Assembly (NCBI RefSeq): GCF_021155775.2
Contig: NC_060238.1
Coordinates: forward strand, 17,398,542 to 17,462,541
Direction: 5' to 3'
DNA from: Neodiprion pinetum
Taxonomy: Eukaryota; Arthropoda; Insecta; Hymenoptera; Diprionidae
DNA length: 64,000 nucleotides
Shown here one piece after another: positions 1 through 13,600 of this stretch. The translations under genes and the position numbers were made by a program. Under the pieces are notes generated by a model. The model was not told the origin of the DNA. It made no database searches and saw only the letters and a program-made list of their open reading frames with translations. Within the stretch, counting starts at the first letter, position 1. The number at the start of each line of letters is the position of its first letter.

Positions 1-198
1 ATTTTTTCTTAATAGAAATTTCGGTTCAAGATATCGAGTTTTTAGTGAAATGGTCGAATTTAGTCGTTTAGCATTGTTTATAAATTTCTATTTCTTAATT
101 GATCAAATATTTTGGAATAAAAACTATTGGAATATTGAGATGAGACCCAAAACTGGGTCCCTGAATTTTTTGGAAATTTTCGGATACTCCTAAGTGGG

Positions 199-276
199 TT
201 AAAAATAGCCGATGACGACATCGTCATGGATAGCCGGCGGCGTAGTCAAAAAAAGGGATAGCCGGCGGAGGGTTAA
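199..276. mobile_element. TTAA-flanked MITE fragment, 78 bp
   Basis: Bounded by TTAA at 199 and 273, with the end GGCGGAGGGTTAA and an internal duplicated GATAGCCGGCGG. The TTAA target and GAGGGTTAA end suggest a piggyBac-type miniature element; 26224-26315 has a similar end. Confidence 0.5.
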
Positions 277-1113
277 AGAAAATAAAAGAAACTAAATTTG
301 CCGTCAGTATTTTTAGATACTGTTCCTGATCTATGTTAATCTTTGCGCTACTGCAAGAGCTTAAAGTTTTGTTATGACGTTTAAATAATTTGGCACTCTG
401 TCTAAATTATTCTAAGTTATGGAAGTTCTATCAAGAGGCGCTTTACTATCAGAACTCTATCATTTCAAAATTCTAAATGACTCGAAAATTCTAACAATAA
501 GATCTGTCGGTATTTCTTGTCCATTTCTCGAATTTGACTGTGGCGTGCTCTGACGGTCGATTGTCACAGCCTCAAAACTGTCATTTACACAGCCTCTATC
601 ATGAGTCGGAAATTCTATAACATCATGCCTTAATTACCAACAATTGCAAGTTCTTCTTTGCGGTGCAATTATTACATGAAACTCAATTATTTTTGCATGT
701 ATACACTGTTCAGGGTTAAACATAGAATGGGGCTATCATCGGTTGAATTGCACCGGTGCGGTGATGCGTAGGCTTGCAGAATGGTCAAAATAAGTGAGAC
801 GTGCGCACGAAACTTCATTACTTCACGATTTCGATGATTTTCGTGACTGTTAGATTTCATTATTCAAAAATCATAGTAGTCGCATCATTGCGAAGATATG
901 TTCAATTTTTGTCAAAATTGACTGGAACTTCCTCTTATGATCTTATTGAAGGGTCGGTGGCTAGTAGCTGCCAGTTCAGAGGTTATGTTTAATGTTTTCA
1001 CGTCTTCAATGATTTTTAAAAGTAAAAGTGAACTATAAAAATTTTCTATTTTATTCGTATTTAGTTCCCGCAAACATTTTTTATTTTGGTCACAAGCACG
1101 CAGAAACTCAGTA

Positions 1114-2262
1114 TAGTCCAGGATAGTTGGGTTTGAAAATGACAAATTGGATGGGCATGCCAAATTTTTTTAGGATAAATAGAGGGTCATTAGAGATGCC
1201 TAAATCCGCCGGAATCCAACAAAATGTCCTGGTGCTTCGTCCGCCATCTTGAAAAATAGGTAATCGTCGATATCTCGGCTCCTACTGATTGGATTTGCGT
1301 TTTTTTTTTAGTTTTGTAGGAAAAAATATTGTCCACAACTTTTGTTGAAAGAATTTTTTAATATCTGAAAAAGAAAAAAAGTTACAATAAAAAAAGTGCC
1401 ATTAATTTATGGTTACGATTGTTTATTGCCCCCTTTTAATTTTATCGAAAAATTATTTGAATAAACATTGTAGAGGACTCAATTTCCAACAATTTTTACA
1501 TGAATTATATTGCGATAACTCAAATATTACCTGAGATAGAAAGCGTCAAAGTTGTCTTTGTTCATGATAACTGAAAAAAATCCGAACGCAATTGAGTACA
1601 GTCAACGTTCCCATAATTTAACTCCCCATATTTAGACCGTTCCCGTATTTCAATTTGGTTACCTTCACACTGTCGGTAGTTTCGAGTGGGGGCTGAAGGA
1701 GAAAATAAAAATATGGGAACGTGCCAGTCGCGACTAGTTAAATTGAGGGGACTTTGACCGTACTCAGTTGCGTTCGGATTCTTTTCAGTTATCATGAAAA
1801 AAGCCAACTTTGACACTTTCTATGTCAGGTAATGTTTGAGTTATCGCAATATAATTTATGTAAAAATTGTTGGAAATTGAGTCCTCTAAAAGTTTTTTTT
1901 CTTTAATTTTTGGATAAAATTAACAGGGGCAATATGACAATAAACAATCGTAACCATGAATTAATAGCACTTTTTTTATTGTAATGTTTTTTCTTTTACA
2001 GATATTAAAAGATTCTTCCAACAAAAGTTGTGGACAATATTTTTTCCCACAACACTGTAAAAATAAACGCAAATTCAATCAGTAGGAGCCGAGATATCGA
2101 CGATTTTCTGTTTTTCAAGATGGCGGACGAAGCACCAGGAAATTTTGTTGGAATCCGGCGGATTTAGGCATCTCTAATGACCCTGTTCTTATCCTCAAAA
2201 ATTTTGCTTGCCCATCCATTTTGTAGATATGTTGTACTTTTCGAGCCAACTATCCTGGACTA
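1114..2262. repeat. 1.15-kb fold-back element, arms about 540 bp
   Basis: The left end TAGTCCAGGATAGTTGG is mirrored by CCAACTATCCTGGACTA at the right, and the arms match through to a small centre near 1650-1700 (for example GATATCTCGGCTCCTACTGA at 1269 against its reverse complement near 2080). TA at both ends fits a TA target duplication. Apparent ORFs here are shadows of the palindrome. Confidence 0.85.
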
Positions 2263-2594
2263 GTACATTTGTGTCGTATTTACTATGAACGCACACTGAA
2301 CTGAACTAATTGTAAGCCGACTTTCAATGCGGGCAAGTGGCTACTGAAGGCGAGATTTATATTGCAACAGGCCAGCCCTTACTAAGCGAATCATCTTTTT
2401 TGTATTTCTCGTTTATTCAATAAACAAATAAATGGAATTGGGCCCAAATGTAAACAGTCAATTTCTTTCTCTTATACGTTGAATTAGTATTTTGTTATTT
2501 ATGAAAAATATATGTTTTGCCAATACGCATCACCATTTTCGTATTTTATGCATTTTGCGGGCAGTAATGTACATCGGTGAGAGATGCCTCCCAT

Positions 2595-2944
2595 TCTGGA
2601 AATAATTATAAGAAAAACATAATTCTATTCGTGCCATTGTTAGGCCAGGAAAATGAAAGTAGAATTTATAATAATTTTGGGTAGAAATAGTGATCAGCCG
2701 GTAAGGTTGCATTGTGCTCAACGCGCCAATAAGCGCCACTTCGTGCTGCGGTGACTGCGCGAACTAAAAAATGCCCAGTTGATAACCTCTTATTTTGCGT
2801 TGACTGAGGATATAAGTATATCTGCAGTTAACGTTTCTGGAAATAATTATAAATAAAATGTAATTTTATTTATACCATTTTCACGCCAGGAAAATAAAAA
2901 TAAAATTCATAATCATTTTGGGTATAAACTGCGATCAGCTGGTC
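2595..2944. repeat. Diverged direct duplication, about 110-bp units
   Basis: 2595-2704 and 2836-2944 share TCTGGAAATAATTATAA, the GCCAGGAAAAT block and GATCAGC. The sequence after copy 1 (AAGCGCC to GCTGATAAC, 2731-2787) reappears at 3776-3832, so copy 2 appears to have been split by the AT-rich insertion at about 2955-3755. Confidence 0.6.
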
Positions 2945-2954
2945 CGATTCAGGG

Positions 2955-3755
2955 TTATGAAAAATACATTGTTTTATTACTGTACTATCCATTTCATTAC
3001 TCATTAATTTTGCAATGATTAATGCATTATTTTTTTATTGTGATTTTTTTGACAATTTATAATGGGGCATCGTTGCATTATTCATTACACATTCAATGAA
3101 TAATGCAATTTTTTCCCATTATGCATTATTTGGGTAACTAATAATGGCTCACTGTATTATTCAGTATACCAGTGATGGTTAATGCAATTTAAATAAATTA
3201 TTCATTAATTTAGTACAGTAGAACCTGGATTATCCGAACCTCGATCATCCGAACACTCAATTATCCGAAAGTTGGCGCGAAAGATACATTTTTGCTCGCT
3301 GCCACCGCCGTGAGCAACAATGTATCTTTGTGAGAATTGCGGGCATGCAAAAACGCGTTACAGCCGTTCGTCAATATAAAATTGACGATTTTATAAAAAA
3401 AATATAAAAAAAGGTATTCGACTTTTTTCAGTCGTTAATACGTATGCCAAATTTTAATATATATGTATGTAATGTTTTTATGTAAAAAGGTGTTGTTTTT
3501 GATCTCGTCCCAAAAAACCCACGTTTCGATTATCCGAACTATTCTTGGTCCCAATTGGTTCGGATAATCGAGGTTTTACTGTAATGGTTAATGCAACTCG
3601 AATCAATTAATGAATAGTTTGGTAATTACCAATTGTGTTATCAACCATTGTCATTTATTCAAGTAATTACAAATCCTAGTTTCAATGCATTGCCCATTAT
3701 TTTTGTAATGGATAATGCACTTTTTTTCAATTAATATTGTCGGAATCCTACTAAG
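2955..3755. repeat. AT-rich ATTCATTAATGCATTAT degenerate repeat
   Basis: Irregular repetition of ATTCATTAAT and TAATGCATTAT words on both sides of a pogo-like insertion. It appears to be the inner part of a larger element that splits the 2836 duplication. Confidence 0.5.
3216..3581. mobile_element. Pogo/Tigger-like MITE, 366 bp
   Basis: Termini CAGTAGAACCTGGATTATCCG and the reverse complement of CAGTAAAACCTCGATTATCC, flanked by TA on each side. The ends resemble pogo/Tigger elements of the Tc1/mariner superfamily. No transposase frame, so non-autonomous. Confidence 0.75.
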
Positions 3756-4477
3756 TTTGCCTTGCGCCCGATCATAAGCGCCAATTCGTGCTGCGGTGAC
3801 CGTGAGAACTAAAAACCGCCCAGCTGATAACGATCAATTTAAACCTGGAAGTACCCTGTCAAATAAAAGCCGTTATTACGAATACTCTTGACTCTTATGG
3901 CATACATATCGAAAGTAGCTGAGGGACACCGGAATTATTTTTGGCCCCTCTAAAAAATCCGTCATGCAAATTCGTGCGACTGAAGATAATTTTTCAAACT
4001 TTACATGGTGCGGTTATTCAATAGATATGGCTCAGGCTATTCCCAGAGCCAAATGTGAATTTTAGACATGTTTTCGCCTGATAAAAGTTACACAATAACG
4101 TTATGTTATAATTATAATTTGAGTAGTACGAGTTCGTAATGAATCAGATGTGACCTCATCACGGCCGGTCTGCGATCGGATGAAATGTGACGCACGCTCG
4201 CGTTTCACGCTTATCGCGGTCCGTCGAGCCCAGTTAATTTGGTTGATAGTAGAGTTTACGCTCTTCCTGTACACCTAGTGATAAACGACTGTCACGTCGA
4301 GCAACTACACACAAAACCATTTAACCGTGCCATCGATTCGGTAACCATACCTATAATTTCAAAATAAACACTTGCCATGCACTGGTGAGTAAACGGTACA
4401 ATCTACGACAATAAATGAATAGTTATTCTCAATAGTGAAGAATTGTTTCGATTCAATTGCGGTTCAGTTCGTTTGTG

Positions 4478-4639
4478 ATGGGCAACGATTATGACAATGA
4501 TGAATCCTACCCGATTAGGTCATACGAAGATAATGATGATGATAATGAGAATGAAGAAGGATATTCAGGACTCGAGTTTTTCGTGAAAAAGGTTGCAGAA
4601 ATTAGACGTATATTACCGTCACTTCGTAACATCAAAGTG
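4478..4639 (+). CDS. Calpain coding exon 1 (acidic N-terminus)
   Basis: 54 codons starting MGNDYDNDES and ending LPSLRNIKV, then a GTACGT donor in phase 0. The Asp/Asn/Glu-rich opening is followed by a short amphipathic stretch (GLEFFVKKVAEIRRILPSLR), as in N-terminal anchor regions of insect calpains. An in-frame TGA at 4436-4438 makes this the first possible ATG; the context has G at -3 and +4. Linkage to exon 16524 is inferred from matching phase and sense, across an intron of about 11.9 kb. A strong donor-like site (CACTG/gtgagt) at 4384 could end a non-coding leader exon. Confidence 0.8.
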
Positions 4640-7600
4640 GTACGTCCCCCTTTCGTTTACTTTTTCATTTTTGGTCCGTCATGTTGTATAGACTAGAGAA
4701 TAATTACCACTGTCGAAAAAAATCACACAGCCGTAGCAGTTTTGGACAGCACTTAATTACATTCAAATTACAAATTCGAAAGTAATTTATAATCGAAACG
4801 AAATCAATTTTCAAAAATAATTGACATATTTTTCAAGTAAATTATAATTTTCAAACTACTTATTTCGAACCATTTCTAACACGTATGAGTAATAATGATT
4901 AGATGTGGTTCACTCGAGTACGTATGAAACAAATAATGAGGCTGAAACTAGTAAAGTTAACGTAACGAAACATTGAGGAAGAAAAATTACTATTCTGCAA
5001 GTTTATAGTGACTTTGAAGTAGCTAAGTCTTCAAAATATGCATAAGTTTTGTTTTATGACGATTTACTGCATTTCAGACATCCCTGCAATTGTGAAATAA
5101 CAATTTTTTCGACAAGTAAATCATTACAATAAAGTTACTAACTTCAGCCTCATCACAAATACGGATATTCTGATCTACGGTGGAATAGATTTCGTTTCAA
5201 TTATAAATTAATTTTCTAACTTGTACTTGATTCTGGCTTCAACGGTAAATTGGAATAATAATTTGCAACCGATTTCATTTCAATAATGTAAATTACTCTC
5301 TGATTGATTTTGTTTTCAAATAGAAATTGAAATTATAATTTGTAATTTGTATTTAATTAAGGCACAATACCACGATAAAAATGCGAAATCTTGCGTTTTG
5401 TTTGTTTTTTTTTTTTTTTTTCCTAAAGATGCATGTTTCAAGAGTGCCTCTCCAGATTTTATGAAGAAATTCGTAAAACTGAGGAAAATAAAGCATTTTC
5501 TGTGAAACAGTTTCGAGCACGTGACTATGGAGTTTAATTAAACTCCATTATTTGGAAACTGTCGCTGATAATATATTGCTTCTATACTTTTCAACGCTGG
5601 TTACATGGGCCTCATGAATGTATCGAAGGCATTAGACGTCAGAATCGGTGAGTTAATAAATTTAGTTTCACGTATGAATTATCCATCACTAAAACTTTGA
5701 ACGCGTTTTTCTCAAAACTACCTTTTTCCAACCTGGTTGACAGCAAATAAAAAAAACTATACCTTTAATTTGTACGGGGCGTGTCATATCTATTCTACGA
5801 AAAGCTAGTCTCTATGGCAGCACGTGGGAAATTGTTTACCACAGGCCCACTTCTATTATTTTTTTTTACAACTCACTTTTTTCGCAATATTTGAAAAAAA
5901 TGTAGTAGTCCGCCATTTTGTTAATTTTTTGCTACAGACCGCAACGTTTAGTTTATAAATATATATCTTTTCATCGTTTCCTTAAAAAAAATAACGAGAA
6001 TACACACAATTTTCTGCCCATTATCGTGGTGTGGTGCTTTAATTAGAAATTCGCCCAACAATGCACGGTAGTCAGAATGATATACTTTAAATGTTTTGAA
6101 AAGTATAACAATAGCGAAATATTTTCGTAACACTGTAAAGATTCACTAACTATTATACAATTATACGGCAATACGATGTGGTGTAAGTGAGAGTAACGTT
6201 AAAAAAATGAATTTGTAGATATTTTGAATTTATCGCAATCCCACTCTGTCCGAACTTGCGATTTTACGTAGTTTTATCGGTATCATTTTTCATGTTCGCA
6301 TTCACAGCGAATGTGACTGAAGTCGTCGAATAAAATATAAGACGTAATGCAGTTACACGTGCGTATTATGATTGGTCGACATAATCATACCAACATAATC
6401 ATAGCGTGAAAACGCACGTGTAGCTAACCTCGCTGTGTCATAATATGGAAGTATGCATCGTAGTTGCGTCAGGTCATATGAACTGTTGACGAATGAAACT
6501 TTTTATCAATTAAATAAACAACGGGTAAAACATTCGTAATTGCCCGATGCTATTTTAATGCTATACATAACAAAAAAAAAAAACACTCAGACTGCTACGA
6601 GAGCAGTCTAGACTCACCTAGCATATGAATATAAAGTAAAGCATATTGCACACTTGAATAACTATGCTGTTTTCACAAGTACATTTTACATACCTAACTG
6701 TATTTTTATTTATCGATTCTAAATTAAATTAATTTTTCTCATCAACGCAAATTTATTTTCATTCGCTCTTTTGAGCCAAGTATAGATACACATTCCACCT
6801 CCTAATTCACGTTGTTGACACCAGTTGCATGTTACACGAATTGTAATAAATTTTACGATATTCATGCATAAAGTTGCGCATTTCGTAGTAAGAAACTTTT
6901 TTTTACAACTATCGGAAAAATGGGTAAACGAAAGGTTGATATATTTATTAAATTATAAGATTATACGTAATATCGTTGCGTATTGCAATACCAGTAGCGT
7001 TCTATGTTGTCTTCTTCCATAAATCTTATGAATTCTGTATTGCAAATTAAATCTATTTCAATGTTCCCGCCGGTCGGAAAATAACGGTTTTTTCCCCGAA
7101 AAATGGGACCACTTTCCGTTAGAGAAATCCGAGGGAGATTTATCCCCTTCTACTTAATGGTTTTGCGTGCGCAAAACAACAACGCTTCGTATAAACACAG
7201 CGTGTAAACAGAGGTTAGAGGTTAGCCATCGTTCTACATCACGGTCTTATAGACAGGTCTGGGCACTCCAAGCCCCTCCCTATATAAGGCAGCGTGACCG
7301 TCTTGAAGCCTGTGTTTCTCAATTTATGCACCAAAGACCGGAGCGCTGCCATCTCCGTGGCCGGTGTATGCGTACCAGTGTTGGGCAAAATTGTAATAAA
7401 AAATTAACAATTACAAATCACTAAGGATAATTTTTAATGACATCGAATTCCATTAAAATTATTTTCAGTAATAATAATTGAATCGGAGTTCAGTGAAATT
7501 ACTTTTGATAATTGTATTTGACTCAGAGTCCATCGAAATTATTTCCAGTAATTGTAATTGAATTGGATTTCATTAAAATTACATTGAGTAATTTGAATTT

Positions 7601-10600
7601 AATCAAAGTTTATCAAAATTACTTTCAGTGATTGGAATTTAATCAGAAATCATTTCAATTATCCTCAGTGATTGTAATTAAATCAGACATTATTAAAATT
7701 CTTTTGAGTAATTGTAAACCACACGATGTGGTCCAATTGAATTTCTTTCTCTAACGTTATTCCTGTGAAATAATAACAAATAGACAAATAAATTTACTCC
7801 GTTTTTGGAGTATTCAAATGGTGTGATCGGAACGAGTCTTTTACAGTCAATATGTGAATGGGCTATGGTTACCAAAGTTTTTTGGGTAGCTGATCAAGGA
7901 TTTCACATTACTTTGAAAAATTAATTTGTTTAAATAATTTGCTTGACCAGTCAATGTGAATATGTAAGCTCCATGAAGTTCCCGATGTTTTCGGAATTTG
8001 AAATTATGTTGAGAATTCGACATTACGTTTCCAAAGGTAATTTGTTTAAATAAATTATGAAAAACAATTGAAATTTGAAAAAAAAACATAATCATTTCCA
8101 TTAATTGTAATGGATAACAGAAAAATTACAATTGTTCCAAGTAATTGTAATTAGTAGCAAAAAAATTACAATTTTTTCAAGTAATTTTAATTGACAACAA
8201 AAAAATTACAATTATTTCGAGTAATTGTAGTTGATAATCATAAAATTACAATTGTTTATACTAACTGTAATTGGTAAATCAAAATTTATAATTATTTCCC
8301 GCAATTGTAATTAGTTACTAAATATTACAGTTATTCACAGTAATTGTAATTTACGGGTAATGAAATGACGAAAGTAATTTCTGCTGCCCAATTCTGATGC
8401 GTACTAAGTAGGCCTCTCCCTCACTAGCGCTAGCGGCGAAAATTCACAACATCGGCTTCATTTTCAAGCACGGTTCTACAGCCGGAGTGCCCAGACCTGT
8501 TTATAGGACCGTGTTCTAGATTCAAGAGCAGGTAGGATTTTTTTTCGAGCCGAGATTTTCGAGGTCTGGATCTTTTTTCACAACATGATTGGTACAATTG
8601 TAAAACTGTGGCAAATCCTGTAATAATCGTACCTTGATTATCGCACCGTCCAGCATAATCGTAGCGTGTAGACCAGGCATAATACGCATAATTTTCCGGT
8701 GATGGTTTTGATGTATTGCAATATAAATAATTCGTCATATTCGTGCCAATAACGTGTGACGTGTGGAGCAGTTTCTCATCTTACCGTTCCGTATTTTTCC
8801 CGAGTGTTGAAATTAAGGAGAATATGATAAACCTCTCACTAGACAATATTCATCACGCATCATCTTGACTGAAATTTCTTTTCTCTCTTGCCAAATTTTT
8901 TTCATTGATAGAAGCAAAAAAAAAAAATCCGGCTCAAGTTTTTCAGTACTAATTTAGCTTTCTCTTTTAATCTCACTCCCTAGTTACACAATTTTTCTAA
9001 TTTAGATTAAGGTAAAACTACTATCACTTTTCGAGAAAATAGGAACTTGTCTCATACTGAATGCTGTTTTTCTGCTGACCCTTTCAACACCAGTTGAAGT
9101 ATAGTCATCTCTGAAAGTTGATGAAAAAAGCGACCTTAGTTTTTTATATTTCAGAAAAACTATGCGTCTTTCGATTTAAAATTTGAGAAAATACTCTTGC
9201 ATCGATATCAAAAAAGAAAAATGATATTTTGAATTTCGTTATGGGCCCGGATTTAGTTAAAAACTTGCTATATTTTTTTTTTATGGGTGACTGAAATATT
9301 GTTTTCCATTGGCTAAGTATAGGAAAAAATATGATGTAATGTTTTTAATGATTTTATCGCTTTTGTAAGTTTATTTATATATAATTTGTCATACAAGATA
9401 ACATTGCTAATTTAAACGTGCTTACGATTAAAGAAAAGATATCATAATACAACCCAGTCGAGTATACCCATTTAAATGTACCGGGCAAATATGAATTTAT
9501 TCATATTATACTGCGTTGTACAAAATTATAATACTGATTTAAACCTAAAAAGGAACTCAAAACAACGCAGTCGAGTGTAACGATATGAGTTACCGGGAAT
9601 TTATATCACGCTTATGCTTCAGAAACATCTCAACAATATTACATAAAAATATTTTCGCTATGTCGTCGTAAAAATGTTTCAGGTGATCAGAAAGATTGTG
9701 ATGTTATTTAACATACATTTTTAAAAGTAAAAATTTCACAACAAAAACACGACTTTTTATTTTCTTTTTTTATTATTATATTTTGGTATGAAGGCGATAA
9801 AAAATTTCCACTTTTGCCTACAACTAATCAATCTCATTCGTATTTTTCGTCATCTTAATAAAGAAACCAATGAAATTCTCTAGAATTTGGACATTACGTT
9901 GGTTTCATATACTCTGGAATGCTCGATGATTCTGTACACCACGGTGAGTCTTAATATTTTTAAATGAAAAGTTCGAGGACCCCAAAACTACGATTGGGAA
10001 TTTGTTATAAATCGTCTCTATAATACATTTTTCATCAACTTGAAATAATCCCCTGGGCCGTTTTTTTTTATTTCTTAAAAATTCGTCAAAATTGCTATGT
10101 ATAATAACTTAAACGCTAAATAAGCTGGTTCATTCTTATGATACGAGTTTGAATAAATATTTAAGTAAGTTAAAGTACTTGCAAATCATTATTGTAATAG
10201 TAACATGAATATTTTATTCAAGTATTTTTCAACAATCACTAAAAACTAGCCATATTTATAAAATTAATAAAATAATTTTTTTTTTCATAATACATAACTC
10301 GAAAGTAATAGATTACAGAAAAATATTAAAATAGTTTGAAAGATTATTTACATTTTTTATTATAAAGTACAAGAATAATTCCGAGTAAGCAGGTAAATAT
10401 ATATACTACTATCGTCATTCGATGTAAAGAAAGGAGTAGCACGCATTCATTTTATGTAAACAAACCTAACGCTTTGGAAGATTATTTTGTTCGCTGTTGA
10501 ATTATTATTTAAAGGTGCATTATTACTAACGATCGATAAAGTAAATAATTATCATATCGATAAATAGTAAAGTAGGATAAATATTCATGTTACTATTATA

Positions 10601-13600
10601 ATAACGATTTGCAAGTACTTTAACTTACTTAAATATTTATTCAAACTCGTATCATAAGAATGAACCAGCTTATTTAGCGTTTAAGTTATTATACATAGCA
10701 ATTTTGACGAATTTTTAAGAAATAAAAAAAACGGCCCAGGGGATTATTTCAAGTTGATGAAAAATGTATTAAAGAGACGATTTATAACAAATTCCCAATC
10801 GTAGTTTTGGGGTCCTCGAACTTTTCATTTAAAAATATTAAGACTCACCGTGACACGTATACGTTTGTACATTATTATTTGATGCACTTTGATTCTAAAC
10901 TTTGCATTGTCGTTATATTTACTTCTACGTCCTATTCACAATGGAAAAAGTTCTCTTCAATTCGTATAATTTTTTTTTCACCAATTTAAAATAAAATCTG
11001 AATATAATTATATGAAAAAAATATGTGACTGTTTTTTATTTGGAATGTTTTTAAAGAACCAAAGTAATTCCAGAGTAATTTTTTGGTCAAAAACCGTTTT
11101 TAGCGTGATTATATCACTTATAAAAAAAATTTATAGGGGTAGAACACTGAATTTTTTAACCTATAAAACACACCAAATTTTTCAGACTTCGACAATGTTT
11201 CCGAATATTTGTTTTTAATGCGTATCAATCAATTGAACAAACAGTAATTCACGATATTCATAGCTACAACATTTTTCTGATAACGTGGTGTGTTTACGTA
11301 GTGATGGGGCTGAAATTAGTAACGTTAACGTAACGAAACATCAAGGAGAAAATCATTATTGTTTAACTTTGGAATGACTCTCAAGCAATTGGCTTTCCAA
11401 AATAACAGCATGTTTTTTCTATCATGTCAGTAACGATTTTTTCTAAACATACAACGTTAAAGTAACCTTACCAACTTCATCCTCATACATATTGACACTT
11501 CCATTACCTTTGTCTTTTTCTGGAGACAAGATTGTCATGCTTCCAAATTTTCCTCGAAAAATACCAGCTCGTAATGTTTCTGAAGCATAATGCATGTTCG
11601 ATTCCTTGACCTTGTTCGAAAATCTACGCTGTTATTGCTGATACTGATTGTGAGTTTGGATAACGATTTCTTGACAAAAAAAGGAAATGCGTTAAAAGCT
11701 GACCTATCCTCAGTTTTCGTGGAAACTCAAATTTTCGATCAAGTTTGAAACTGTTCGAAACTTCAGATACAGTACATCTCATTGTAAACATCACTTTGAT
11801 GAAGTGGGATACTTTTATTTTGCACTCCGTCATTTATGTATATCATATGTATGGCGCTTTATAACGTAATATATTTATTTATTTATTGAATGCAAAACGG
11901 TTAATTACCCAATACAGGTATACAAATCATTTTGGGCACAATTATGTTCGTAACGAAAAATAAAAATTCATGGATTTTTTAGTTTTAGTTTTTCTAAATT
12001 TATTTATTAATAACTTTTTTACAAACAGGTATTTACTTGAATGAAATAAATCAGTTATATCTTTATTTAGTTATATCTATACATCATAAATTTTTATACG
12101 ATAACGTCGTGTACCTTTTCAGATTTGAGATAACACAATCCAAAAATACAGACTCTGATTTATATATTCTATCCACCCGCGGCAGTTTGAATTTTTTCTT
12201 CACGGCTTATATACCTTTGGCTTGATTTTTTTTTTTAAACGTGTAACTATGAAAAAGTTTGAATACTGCAGAAAATGAATTTTTGTTCTCGAGTTAACGA
12301 CAGACGAAAAATGTGTCTCATGAACGGGAAACATACACTCGTCCAAGCACCGATGCAAATTTAAAAACTCCTGGTTGTGGTTACTGCGCAGTCTTCTTCA
12401 ACTGTTTTCATTTTTTACGACGGCCGTAAACAAAGTATAGTTCCGAGTAGAAAATGAAAATTAGTTTTGTAGCTTTGATCAGAAAATTTAGTATGTGTTT
12501 TGGATTATGGTTACTCGTGCAGGGATAACTAGATTTTTTCGTAACTTTTGCTATAATTTGATGACGGTGCAGCCATTCGTTTATGTTGAAGCCTAAAAGT
12601 AGGAGCAAATTGAACAATTTGATTGAATGTCAAAGCCCGGAAAATGTAGTACCGGCAACTATAAACGCACCAAATAGTTACTGGCACCACATTTTCTTGT
12701 AACTCCAACAAAATTTGAACTATTATTGTAACTATACCCATTTCACTAGAGTTTCCTAGTAACTACAACAAATGGCATTATTCTCATTGTGATTGGAAAT
12801 GATTCTCGAGATCTCAAAATGTGAAAATGCAATGAAAGGTTGAAATTATTTTAATCAGGCTGACAATGAATATAATAATAGTTTTCCTCTCTTTTCCAGC
12901 AGAAAGTTAAAACACACGGTAGTCGTACGGTGAGTCATTTTATGACGTGGGAAATTGGTATTAGTTTATATTTTATATCTTATATCTTGAAAGATTACTT
13001 TAGAGAACTAGTACAAGGGTGTGGTGAAAACAAGGGCGTAGCTTCACCATTAAGATCATGGAGTAGTCCTACCTTACCGAGCGATTTGAACCCTTTCCGT
13101 TCGGTTGTTTATTTCATATAGGAAGAAAAAGACTCGATCGGTAAAGGTAGGAGTTCTACGTGATCTTAACTCAATGATTAAATTGCTCCTCACGATTATT
13201 TCTCATCTCGTGTTAGAGCTGTTTAACCATGTACCTCGAAGTTTTGAATTTAATTTGTTAAAGTATTCTCTGTAGCAAAGAGCTAATTTTTTAAAACTTC
13301 TCTCTCGGATTGTACGTACGGTAATCCATGGCAGCCTTTGTGAAAATGTCAGCATATGGATAATACCGTTTTTACAATAAGTTTACAAATTTTTTTTCGA
13401 TAAGGGCTAGAATTGAAATATCAAATGGAAGTAGGAAGACGGTAAAGAGACTATAAGGTTGCTATAAAAAATGTGAAATATAAGTGCCAGCAGGCAACGG
13501 TATTGGGCACATTTTAATTACAAATTACCTTTTAATTACAAGTAACGCGTATAATTAAATTACATTTTAATTACAAATTGCATATGTAAATGATTACTTA

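Noticed and set aside
1562..1816. 84-codon minus frame near the centre of the first palindrome
   Set aside because: Lies across the fold-back arms; a shadow of the repeat.
4377..4384. ATGCACTG/gtgagt as an alternative first coding exon
   Set aside because: It would end two bases into a codon and no downstream calpain exon near the N-terminus accepts that phase; at most a leader exon.
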